18,332 bases of DNA, from positions 1-18,332 of the forward strand of contig JAEYTA010000094.1 in the NCBI GenBank assembly GCA_023434265.1, given 5' to 3'. Source of the DNA: Pseudomonadota bacterium. Its GTDB lineage: Bacteria; Pseudomonadota; Alphaproteobacteria; Caulobacterales; Caulobacteraceae. Both the position numbers and the translations under genes were made by a program. The notes under the pieces were generated by a model. That model had not been told where the DNA came from. It saw nothing but the letters and a program-made list of their open reading frames with translations, and made no database searches. Numbering within the stretch: the first letter of the stretch is position 1; the number at the start of each line of letters is the position of its first letter. Positions 6,793 to 12,358 of the stretch are shown here, in pieces.

Positions 6793-6825
6793 GGTTATCT
6801 GTAACTGCTTACGCGACAGATAACC
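6793..6825. promoter_or_regulatory. Perfect 10-bp inverted repeat upstream of the yceI-like gene
   Basis: GGTTATCTGT (6793-6802) and ACAGATAACC (6816-6825) are exact reverse complements separated by 13 nt. The repeat lies 16 nt upstream of the yceI-like ATG and stands out as AT-richer than its surroundings. It could be a repressor operator for the yceI-like gene, or a 5'-leader hairpin adjoining the ribosome-binding site. Confidence 0.6.
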
Positions 6826-6879
6826 CGCCCCGGCGACGGCGCAAGCGCCGCTGTGCGATTTCGTCGCCGCGCCCGCGAG

Positions 6880-6908
6880 TTGACAGTCGTCCCGGTCGGG
6901 GTCATGTC
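6880..6908 (+). promoter_or_regulatory. Candidate promoter for fdxA
   Basis: A perfect TTGACA -35 hexamer (6880-6885) is followed after 17 nt by CATGTC (6903-6908), a poor -10 match. It lies about 40 nt before the fdxA start, in the divergent yceI/fdxA spacer. Only the -35 element is convincing. Confidence 0.35.
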
Positions 6909-6947
6909 CCCGCCGTCTCCCCGCATCCGCGTGATCGCCCGCCCCCA

Positions 6948-7289
6948 ATGACCTACATCGTCACCGACGCCTGCGTGAAATGTAAGTTCATGGACTGCGT
7001 CGAGGTCTGCCCCGTCGACTGCTTCTACGAGGGCGAGAACTTCCTGGTCATCGCCCCGGACGAGTGCATCGACTGCGGCGTCTGCGAGCCGGAATGTCCG
7101 GTCGACGCCATCAAGCCGGACACCGAGGACGAGCCCGACGGCAAGTGGCTGCAGATCAACGCCGAATACGCCAGGGTCTGGCCGAACATCACCGTCAAGG
7201 GCACGCCGCCGGCCGACAAGGAGCAGTACGAGCGCGAGACCGGCAAGTTCGAGAAGTACTTCTCGCCCAAGCCCGGCAAGGGCAGCTGA
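6948..7289 (+). CDS. fdxA: 7Fe ferredoxin FdxA ([3Fe-4S][4Fe-4S])
   Basis: A 113-residue cytoplasmic electron carrier of the Azotobacter FdI/FdxA type. The cysteines are C9, C12, C17, C21 and C25, then C40, C43, C46 and C50. By alignment with the known family, C9, C17 and C50 ligate the 3Fe-4S cluster and C21, C40, C43 and C46 the 4Fe-4S cluster, leaving C12 and C25 free, as in FdI. The PVDCFYEG, DECIDCGVCEPECPVDAI and FEKYFSPKPG segments are diagnostic, and the length is full. The usual Tyr after the second Cys (CKYTDC) is CKFMDC here. No strong ribosome-binding site precedes the ATG, so the leader may be short. Linkage to carD and the S4/helicase pair appears conserved in this bacterial group (from general knowledge, not checked). 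Confidence 0.96.
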   Translation: MTYIVTDACVKCKFMDCVEVCPVDCFYEGENFLVIAPDECIDCGVCEPECPVDAIKPDTEDEPDGKWLQINAEYARVWPNITVKGTPPADKEQYERETGKFEKYFSPKPGKGS

Positions 7290-7365
7290 ACCGCAGACGA
7301 GTCGCGACGCCTGTCGCAGTCGGGCGAGGATTTCCAGCCTTTGCTATGCCGGCGCTGTGGACGTT

Positions 7366-7393
7366 TTGAAATTCCGCAGATTTGTGATAGGTT
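7366..7393 (+). promoter_or_regulatory. Candidate carD promoter
   Basis: TTGAAA (7366-7371) and TAGGTT (7388-7393) are spaced 16 nt apart in the only AT-rich stretch of the fdxA-carD gap. The -10 match is weak (3 of 6). If used, it gives a leader of about 210 nt that includes the hairpin at 7451-7472. Confidence 0.3.
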
Positions 7394-7450
7394 ACTGTCA
7401 TTGGGTCGGGCGGTCTGCGAAATCCTCGCGCCGCCCGCGTTTGCGACAGA

Positions 7451-7472
7451 ATCCCGCCCACGCAGGCGGGAT
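7451..7472 (+). repeat. 8-bp perfect hairpin in the carD leader
   Basis: ATCCCGCC (7451-7458) pairs exactly with GGCGGGAT (7465-7472) around the loop CACGCA. There is no U-tract, so it is not a classic terminator. A GANTC site overlaps its left base. Confidence 0.5.
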
Positions 7473-7609
7473 CGGCCAGAGGTTGGGTGATCCGTTTCCG
7501 CATCTGACGACTTGAGGACATCTCCGGCGGACCTGTGTTCCGGCGGCCGTGGCCCCGTCGCTCCTGCGCCTTCGCCTCGCCCTTTCCACTGCGCCGGGAA
7601 AGGAATGAC

Positions 7610-8149
7610 ATGACGAGCAAGACCGGTCTGGAATTCAAGGTTGGCGACGCGGTCGTCTATCCGGCGCACGGCGTCGGCAAGGTGGCGGCGATCGAGACCC
7701 AGGAGGTGGCCGGGATGTCGCTGGAGGTCTACGTCGTGACCTTCGACCACGAGAAGATGACGCTGCGCGTGCCGACCAAGAAGGCCAAGACCGCCGGCCT
7801 GCGCTCGCTGGCCGCCGACGACGTCGTCTCCAAGGCGCTGACCACCCTGAAGGGCCGCGCCCGCATCAAGCGCACCATGTGGTCGCGCCGCGCCCAGGAA
7901 TACGAGGCCAAGATCAACTCGGGCGACCTGATCTCGATCGCCGAGGTGGTCCGCGACCTGCACCGCGCCGAGAGCCAGCCGGAACAGTCCTATTCGGAGC
8001 GCCAGCTCTATGAATCGGCGCTGGACCGGATGGCCCGCGAGGTCGCCGCCGCCAACCGCATCGACAAGGACGCCGCCGTCGAGCTGCTCGGCAAGTCGCT
8101 GAGCGCCAAGAAGGCCGTCGTCGCCGCCGCCGAGGCCGAAGCCGCCTGA
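7610..8149 (+). CDS. carD: CarD/CdnL-family RNA polymerase-binding transcription regulator
   Basis: A 179-residue CdnL-type protein. Residues ~1-65 form the CarD/TRCF-type polymerase-interaction domain (FKVGDAVVYPAHGVGKV, then EVYVVTFDHEKMTLRVPTKKAK). The rest is the helical DNA-contacting domain, including RRAQEYEAKINSGDLISIAEVVRDLHRAE and SERQLYESALDRMAREVA. The family binds the RNA polymerase beta subunit and stabilises open complexes at rRNA and growth-related promoters; in Caulobacter the orthologue is called CdnL. The C-terminus ends in Ala-Ala after an Ala/Glu-rich tail, which resembles a ClpXP-recognised end, and CdnL turnover by ClpXP is reported in Caulobacter. The start at 7610 has a GGGAAAGGA just upstream. 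The open frame back to 7535 is Arg/Pro-rich leader. A strong terminator follows. Confidence 0.95.
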   Translation: MTSKTGLEFKVGDAVVYPAHGVGKVAAIETQEVAGMSLEVYVVTFDHEKMTLRVPTKKAKTAGLRSLAADDVVSKALTTLKGRARIKRTMWSRRAQEYEAKINSGDLISIAEVVRDLHRAESQPEQSYSERQLYESALDRMAREVAAANRIDKDAAVELLGKSLSAKKAVVAAAEAEAA

Positions 8150-8175
8150 TCCGGCGACATCGCCGAACGAACGAA

Positions 8176-8204
8176 GGGCCCGGGAGCGATCCCGGGCCCT
8201 TTTT
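8176..8204 (+). terminator. Rho-independent terminator after carD
   Basis: GGGCCCGGGA (8176-8185) pairs perfectly with TCCCGGGCCC (8190-8199) around the tetraloop GCGA, followed by five T. It lies 27 nt after the carD stop. On the other strand the stem also follows the cytochrome gene stop, so it may work in both directions, although the minus-strand T run is poor. Confidence 0.92.
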
Positions 8205-8207
8205 CGA

Positions 8208-8585
8208 TCAGTGACCCGTCCCGGTTCCGGAGACGTGCTCGAGGTAGGCGATCACGTCGGCGATCTCCTGCGGCTGGAACTCGAACGCCGGCATGGCCGG
8301 GTGCGCCGTCACCAGCCCTTCGGCGAAGGCCTCCTGCAAATCGGCGACCGGGTAGAGCACGCCCATGTCGCGGAAGGGCGGGGCGGCGGCCATCGGGCTG
8401 TCGCCCGAGCGCTCGACCGCGTGGCAGCCGGCGCATTTCTGCCGGACCAGCACCGCGCCTCGCTCGACCGAGCCGGTGATCGCCGCGGGCGGGGCTTCGG
8501 CCGAGGCCCGTTCCGCGCCGTCGGCGGCGCATCCCGCCACCATCAGCAGCGCCGACGCCGCCGTCAGGGAAGACAACATCCTCAT
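8208..8585 (-). CDS. Class I c-type cytochrome, lipoprotein
   Basis: A 125-residue exported monoheme cytochrome c. The signal sequence ends in a lipobox LMVAGC with the lipidated cysteine at residue 19, so it should be membrane-tethered on the periplasmic side. The heme site is CAGCH (residues 51-55), and Met98 in HPAMPAF is the likely sixth ligand. The C-terminal helix EIADVIAYLEHVSG is typical of small class I cytochromes. It could pass electrons to a terminal oxidase or a dehydrogenase; no partner gene is adjacent. The ATG at 8585 has a strong GAGGAGGAAGC ribosome-binding site, and the frame upstream to 8645 would include that site as coding and is rejected. A 14-bp perfect palindrome lies just upstream. 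Confidence 0.92.
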   Translation of the reverse strand: MRMLSSLTAASALLMVAGCAADGAERASAEAPPAAITGSVERGAVLVRQKCAGCHAVERSGDSPMAAAPPFRDMGVLYPVADLQEAFAEGLVTAHPAMPAFEFQPQEIADVIAYLEHVSGTGTGH

Positions 8586-8601
8586 CGCTTCCTCCTCCGG
8601 A

Positions 8602-8615
8602 CAATTCCGGAATTG
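8602..8615. promoter_or_regulatory. 14-bp perfect palindrome between divergent genes
   Basis: CAATTCCGGAATTG is its own reverse complement. It sits 17 nt upstream of the cytochrome start and 76 nt upstream of the divergent hypothetical gene at 8691. It is a plausible binding site for a dimeric regulator; which one is unknown. Confidence 0.45.
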
Positions 8616-8690
8616 CGGCCGGAGCGTTTTGGCCGTCCTCTTCATCTAAATCCCACGCTCCGATCCGGGGCCAGCCGCAGGAGGCTTCCG

Positions 8691-9059
8691 ATGGCCGAAT
8701 TTCACCACATCCGACTCGAGATGGCGCGCGAGCCGGGCCGTCCCGCCGGCGATCCGGGCGAGGGCTACGACCTGGTGGCGCCCCTCGACGCGGAGGGGCG
8801 GCTGGACGCGGCCGCCTGGCGCGCGGATTCGAAGCGCTGCTACGCGCGGCGCTTCTCCGACGCCGAGACCGCGGCCCGGGGGCGGCTCCGCCATGAAGCC
8901 GGCAACCGCTGGATCGTCGATCTGGATCCCGGCGACAGCGAGGACGCGGTCGGCTTCCGCTTCGGCGAGGAACGCTTCGTCCCCGGCGAATACGTCAGCC
9001 TGACGCTGCCCGACGGCGAGCAGCACACCTATGTGGTCGCCGCCCGCCGGCCGCTCTGA
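8691..9059 (+). CDS. Hypothetical protein (122 aa)
   Basis: A 122-residue soluble protein without signal peptide or membrane segment. It begins MAEFHHIRLEMARE and contains GYDLVAPLDAEGRLD, a W/R-rich middle (AAWRADSKRCYARRF), and a C-terminal strand-rich part (RWIVDLDPGDSEDAVGFRFGEERFVPGEYVSLTLPDG, then HTYVVA). The FVPGEYVSL strand resembles the style of small beta-barrel domains, but I cannot place it in a named family. Codon use matches neighbours, and a CAGGAGG ribosome-binding site lies 8 nt before the ATG, so I am confident that it is a gene. It is divergent from the cytochrome gene and convergent with the DUF3617 gene 3 nt away. Confidence 0.85.
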   Translation: MAEFHHIRLEMAREPGRPAGDPGEGYDLVAPLDAEGRLDAAAWRADSKRCYARRFSDAETAARGRLRHEAGNRWIVDLDPGDSEDAVGFRFGEERFVPGEYVSLTLPDGEQHTYVVAARRPL

Positions 9060-9062
9060 GCG

Positions 9063-9521
9063 TCAGAAATACTCGGCGTCGGCCGGGCACTGGGCCGCGA
9101 TGCGGCGGGCGGTGATCGAGGCCGGGATGTAGGGGGTGCCGCGGGCCAGCTGGGCCCCGCCGGTGAAGCGGAAGCTGTCGGTCTGGTACGGCCCGTTCAG
9201 GCGGACGTTGACGCGCCGGCCCTTATGGTCCTCGCAGGTCCCCTCGAAGCGGGCGTTGCCGTCGCCGACCTCGCGCACCGGATAGGTGCAGCGCCAGCGG
9301 CGTGTCGACAGGCCGCCGAAGAAGCGGTTGATCTCGCTGGGGCGCACGCACTTCTGTTCGGTGTCGCTGACGCCCAGCACGCGGGTGGTGTATTCCCAGT
9401 AGCCGGGCTGGGGCTGGCCGGCCGTCTGCGGCGGCGTGGCGGCCGAGGGGGCGGACATCAGCAGGCCGGCGGCGACGACGGGCGCGGCGACGGCGGCGGT
9501 GCGGATCAGGCTGGTCTTCAT
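9063..9521 (-). CDS. DUF3617-family exported protein
   Basis: A 152-residue secreted protein. The signal peptide is MKTSLIRTAAVAAPVVAAGLLMSAPSAA. The mature part has the DUF3617 pattern: a QPGYWEYTTRV start, KCVRPSEI, a WRCTYP strand, FEGTC and a late Cys. Four cysteines (58, 78, 96, 145) suggest two disulfides in the periplasm. The function of the family is unknown. The ATG at 9521 is preceded by AGGGA at a good distance. An in-frame ATG at 9551 lacks a ribosome-binding site. It is divergent from rpmB, and direct repeats lie in the shared spacer. Confidence 0.86.
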   Translation of the reverse strand: MKTSLIRTAAVAAPVVAAGLLMSAPSAATPPQTAGQPQPGYWEYTTRVLGVSDTEQKCVRPSEINRFFGGLSTRRWRCTYPVREVGDGNARFEGTCEDHKGRRVNVRLNGPYQTDSFRFTGGAQLARGTPYIPASITARRIAAQCPADAEYF

Positions 9522-9577
9522 CGGAATCCCTGGGACGGAGATGCGCTTCATGGACGGAACCGCTAAATCGCGGCGGT

Positions 9578-9596
9578 TGAACGGCGGCTGAACGGC
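9578..9596. promoter_or_regulatory. TGAACGGC direct repeats with 11-bp period
   Basis: TGAACGGC occurs at 9578-9585 and again at 9589-9596, one helical turn apart. Tandem half-sites with an 11-bp period are typical of OmpR/PhoB-type response regulators. The site lies upstream of both the DUF3617 gene and the rpmB promoter. The regulator is unknown. Confidence 0.35.
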
Positions 9597-9617
9597 CGTG
9601 TTCCAGCCGCTCCCGCC

Positions 9618-9647
9618 TTGACGCGACAGGGACTCCTCCTCTATACG
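9618..9647 (+). promoter_or_regulatory. Sigma-70-type promoter of rpmB
   Basis: TTGACG (9618-9623) and TATACG (9642-9647) are spaced 18 nt apart. Both match the housekeeping consensus well. The expected transcript start is near 9654, giving a leader of about 80 nt. Confidence 0.75.
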
Positions 9648-9656
9648 CCCCCCTCT

Positions 9657-9712
9657 CGCGCGGGACGACCTCCCGCGCGCACCTGTTTCATGCGCCCGCC
9701 TCGCACGCGGGC
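9657..9712 (+). repeat. Two hairpins in the rpmB leader
   Basis: Hairpin 1 pairs CGCGCGGGA (9657-9665) with TCCCGCGCG (9671-9679), nine perfect pairs with a 5-nt loop. Hairpin 2 pairs GCCCGC (9694-9699) with GCGGGC (9707-9712) around a 7-nt loop. They fill the leader from about the predicted transcript start to just before the GAAGGA ribosome-binding site. An L28-responsive or stabilising role is possible but unproven. Confidence 0.5.
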
Positions 9713-9733
9713 CGCGCCCCGAAGGATAGTCAG

Positions 9734-10030
9734 ATGTCGCGTCGTTGCGAACTCACCGGTATCGGCCCGATGGTCGGCCACAGCGTGAGCCACTCGAACA
9801 TCAAGACCAAGCGCCGCTTCCTGCCGTCGCTGAAGGCGGTCAAGGTGACCTCGGACGCGCTGGGCCAGACCTTCTCGCTGCGCATCTCCAACGCCGCCCT
9901 GCGCACCCTCGACTACAAGGGCGGCCTGGACGCCTTCATCGTCAAGGCCCGCGACGAGCAGCTGTCGCCCGCCGCCCAGCGCATCAAGCGCCAGGTGAAG
10001 GCCAAGCTGGCGGAGCAGGCCGCGGCCTGA
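9734..10030 (+). CDS. rpmB: 50S ribosomal protein L28
   Basis: A 98-residue full-length L28, a component of the large ribosomal subunit. The N-terminus MSRRCELTGIGPMVGHSVSHSNIKTKRRF carries the family pattern of a Cys-containing strand followed by the H-S-x-N-x-(K/R)T(K/R)R(R/K)(F/W) block. It continues with LPSLKAVKV and the SLRISNAALRTLDYKGGLDAFI segment typical of alphaproteobacterial L28. Only one cysteine is present, so it is the zinc-free form. The ATG at 9734 has GAAGGA 8 nt upstream. It is a monocistronic unit with its own promoter (9618-9647), structured leader and terminator (10056-10081). Confidence 0.98.
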   Translation: MSRRCELTGIGPMVGHSVSHSNIKTKRRFLPSLKAVKVTSDALGQTFSLRISNAALRTLDYKGGLDAFIVKARDEQLSPAAQRIKRQVKAKLAEQAAA

Positions 10031-10055
10031 TCGCGACGACATCGAGTCCCGACAG

Positions 10056-10081
10056 GGGCCGGCGGAAACGCCGGCCCTTTT
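10056..10081 (+). terminator. Rho-independent terminator after rpmB
   Basis: GGGCCGGCG (10056-10064) pairs perfectly with CGCCGGCCC (10069-10077) around a GAAA tetraloop, followed by TTTT. It lies 25 nt after the rpmB stop and separates it from the M1 peptidase gene. Confidence 0.93.
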
Positions 10082-10142
10082 CGTTTGCGCGCCGTCGGGA
10101 GCCCGGCCAGTCTGGCGGGAAAGTTCGTCCGGGGAGCCGTCC

Positions 10143-11900
10143 GTGTCAGCCACCTTCCGCCGCGCCGCCGTCATCGGCGCCTCCGTCCTGACGCTCGCCG
10201 CCTGCGCCGCGGCCGAGGCCCTTCCTGCGGACGGGGTCCCCACGGTGCGGCCCGGACCGCAGGCGGCCCCGGCGCCGGCGCGCGACTCCACCGCCTTCAC
10301 CCTCGGCACCGACCAGCCCCGCGCGCCCGAGCAGCTGGCCATGCGCTTCGACAAGGCCGACCTGTCGATCCGGGTCCTTCCCGACGACAAGGCCATCGAC
10401 GCCGTCGCCGTGCTCGACTTCACCGCCGCCGCGCCTCTCGCCGCCGTGGTGGTCGAGCTGGACACCCTGCTGGACGTCTCCTCTGTGCAGGTGGACGGGG
10501 CCGAGGTCGCCGGCTGGAGCAATCCCGAGGGCCGCATGACCATCCCCCTGCCCCGCCCGCTGGCCGCCGGCGAGTCGGTGCAGGTGCGCATCGCCTACGC
10601 CGGCCGCCCGCGCGTCGCGCCCCAGGCCCCGTGGGACGGCGGTTTCGTCTGGGCCACCACGGTGGACGGGCGGCCGTGGATCGCCACCGCGGTGCAGCCG
10701 GAGGGCTGCGACCTGTTCTGGCCGTGCATCGATCATCCGCTGGCCGAGCCGGGGCGGGTCGACCTGCACATCACCGTCCCGTCCGACCTGGCCGCGCCGT
10801 CGAACGGGCGCTTCCTCAGCACGATCGACCACGGCGACGGCTGGACCACCTGGAACTGGTCCGCGGCCAATCCCAACACCTACGCCATCGCCCTCAACAT
10901 CGGGCCCTACGAGGAGCGGCGCGCGGACTACCGCAGCCGTTTCGGCAACGTCGTGCCGATGTCCTTCTGGCATCTGCGCACCGACGACCCGGCCAAGGTC
11001 CAGGCCCTGTTCGACCAGTTCGCCCCGATGATGGACTTCTACGAGGCCACGGTCGGCCCCTTCCCCTTCGGCGACGAGAAGATGGGCGTGGTCGAGACCC
11101 CACACCTGGGCATGGAGCACCAGACCATCAACGCCTACGGCAACGAGTACAAGCTGGACGGCAAGGGCTACGACTGGCTGCTGCACCACGAGCTGGCGCA
11201 CGAGTGGTTCGGCAACCAGATGACCAACCGCAACGCCGACGACATGTGGCTGCACGAGGGGCTGGGCAGCTACATGCAGCCGCTCTACCTCGGCTGGCTG
11301 CACGGTGAGCGCTACCTGCAGGCCGAGCTGCTGGAGCAGCGCAACCAGCTGCTCAATCGTTTCCCCGTGGTCTCGGGGGAAGAGCGGGCCGAGGACGACG
11401 TCTACAAGGACGACCGGGGCCCGGGGCTGGACCTCTACAACAAGGGGTCGCTGATCGCCCACAGCCTGCACCGGCTGATCGGCGACGAGGCCTTCTTCCG
11501 CTCGGTCACACGGCTGGTCTACGGCCGGGCGGACCCACGGCCGGGCAACTTCACCACCCGCATCGCCACCACCGACGAGTTCCTCGCGATCCTCGAGGAG
11601 GAGACCGGCCGGGATCTCGACTGGTTCTTCCGCGGCTACCTCTACAACGCCGCCCTGCCCGACCTGCGCCAGTCGCGCGAGGGCGGCCGGCTGCGGCTGG
11701 AGTGGGTCACCGGCGACGGCGGCGTCTTCCCCATGCCGGTCGAGGTGGAGGTCGACGGGCGGCGCACGACCCTGGCGATGACCGGCGGCCGCGGCGAGAT
11801 CGCCGCCCCCGACGGCGCCCACGTGCGGATCGACCCTGAGAACAAGGTCCTCCGTCGTCTGGACTTCATCGAGGCCTGGAAGGCCGGCCCTGGAGCCTGA
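10143..11900 (+). CDS. M1-family zinc metallopeptidase, lipoprotein
   Basis: A 585-residue peptidase of the gluzincin M1 family. The N-terminus ends in a lipobox (LTLAAC, Cys21), so it should be anchored to a membrane on the periplasmic side. A beta-sandwich N-domain (about residues 60-260) precedes the catalytic domain. HELAHE (349-354) with Glu372 18 residues later gives the HExxH-x18-E zinc site, and Tyr432 in YNKGSL is the expected transition-state tyrosine. The exopeptidase motif usually written GxMEN reads GMEHQ (323-327), so Glu325 is kept but Asn is replaced by His. It probably trims N-terminal residues of peptides in the envelope. The start is GTG with GGGGAG upstream. The gene ends inside a large palindrome. 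Confidence 0.93.
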   Translation: MSATFRRAAVIGASVLTLAACAAAEALPADGVPTVRPGPQAAPAPARDSTAFTLGTDQPRAPEQLAMRFDKADLSIRVLPDDKAIDAVAVLDFTAAAPLAAVVVELDTLLDVSSVQVDGAEVAGWSNPEGRMTIPLPRPLAAGESVQVRIAYAGRPRVAPQAPWDGGFVWATTVDGRPWIATAVQPEGCDLFWPCIDHPLAEPGRVDLHITVPSDLAAPSNGRFLSTIDHGDGWTTWNWSAANPNTYAIALNIGPYEERRADYRSRFGNVVPMSFWHLRTDDPAKVQALFDQFAPMMDFYEATVGPFPFGDEKMGVVETPHLGMEHQTINAYGNEYKLDGKGYDWLLHHELAHEWFGNQMTNRNADDMWLHEGLGSYMQPLYLGWLHGERYLQAELLEQRNQLLNRFPVVSGEERAEDDVYKDDRGPGLDLYNKGSLIAHSLHRLIGDEAFFRSVTRLVYGRADPRPGNFTTRIATTDEFLAILEEETGRDLDWFFRGYLYNAALPDLRQSREGGRLRLEWVTGDGGVFPMPVEVEVDGRRTTLAMTGGRGEIAAPDGAHVRIDPENKVLRRLDFIEAWKAGPGA

Positions 11901-11956
11901 TCGGCTGAGGTGGAATCGCTTCGCGATTCCGCCGACGCCGTGAATCAGGCTCCAGG
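11889..11956. repeat. Nested palindrome with three GANTC sites (CIR-like)
   Basis: The outer arms 11889-11901 (CCTGGAGCCTGAT) and 11944-11956 are perfect 13-bp reverse complements. Inside them GGAATCGC (11912-11919) pairs with GCGATTCC (11923-11930), extendable to 11 pairs through one G-T wobble. GANTC sites occur at 11913, 11925 and 11942. The left arm overlaps the last codons and stop of the M1 gene. There is no U-tract. It resembles the GANTC-associated intergenic repeats described in Caulobacter and relatives; assignment is inferred. Confidence 0.7.
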
Positions 11957-11965
11957 AATATGCTG

Positions 11966-12016
11966 GACCGAAATCTGAGCTTTGCTGGACTGCGTCCAAC
12001 AAAGCCGATTTCGGTC
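11966..12016. repeat. 51-nt stem-loop, possible convergent terminator
   Basis: GACCGAAATC (11966-11975) pairs with GATTTCGGTC (12007-12016), GCTTTG (11979-11984) with CAAAGC (12000-12005), and TGGAC (11986-11990) with GTCCA (11994-11998), giving 21 pairs with small internal loops. It lies between convergent genes, 11 nt from the stop of the 74-residue gene. It lacks T runs. Confidence 0.7.
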
Positions 12017-12027
12017 TGGGGCCGGGC

Positions 12028-12252
12028 TCAGTCGCTCTCGGACGCGTCGTCCGAGGCCACCAGGACGACGGCGGTGAGGATCGCCGCGGCGGCGACGATG
12101 CCGATGACCGGCATGCCGGCGAACTCGCTGGACTCGGCGGCCTGGGCGCCGACGCGGTCGCCGATCCGGGCGGGAACGGCCTGGCTGGAGGCGGCGGCCT
12201 GACCGGCCACGAGCAGAAGGCCGGCGGCGGCGGCGGCGAGGATCTTCTTCAT
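12028..12252 (-). CDS. Small exported membrane protein (74 aa)
   Basis: A 74-residue protein with a clear signal peptide (MKKILAAAAAGLLLVAGQAAA). A short polar segment (SSQAVPARIGDRVGAQAAESSEF) follows, then one transmembrane helix (about residues 46-66) and a short acidic tail ASDDASESD. If the signal is cleaved, the polar segment is periplasmic and the acidic tail cytoplasmic. A GGAG lies 7 nt upstream of the ATG, supporting the start. Small proteins of this layout occur in Caulobacterales, but no function is known to me. It lies 106 nt downstream of the methyltransferase gene on the same strand and converges on the M1 gene across the palindromes. Confidence 0.8.
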   Translation of the reverse strand: MKKILAAAAAGLLLVAGQAAASSQAVPARIGDRVGAQAAESSEFAGMPVIGIVAAAAILTAVVLVASDDASESD

Positions 12253-12358
12253 CGGTTTACTCCGCGAACTGATGCGACCGCGGGCAAACCGCCAGCGGCG
12301 GGGGCCGGTTCCCGGCGCCCGTGATGACGCGATCGGCTGTTGCGGATCGGCGACAGAC

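Larger units (their letters stand above)
7290..7609. other. 320-nt gene-free region before carD
   Basis: No gene is visible. It holds a single AT-rich patch (about 7361-7400) with promoter-like hexamers, a GAATC methylation site at 7449-7453, a perfect 8-bp hairpin at 7451-7472, and a GC-rich leader running into carD. There is no obvious Rho-independent terminator after fdxA, so some read-through into carD is possible. Confidence 0.6.

Noticed and set aside
7285..7325. A terminator after fdxA (GCGAC/GTCGC stem near 7305-7318)
   Set aside because: The stem has only 5 bp and no T run follows.
10146..12002. A 618-codon minus-strand frame opposite the M1 peptidase gene
   Set aside because: It has no recognisable motif or plausible composition, and the plus strand encodes a complete M1 enzyme.
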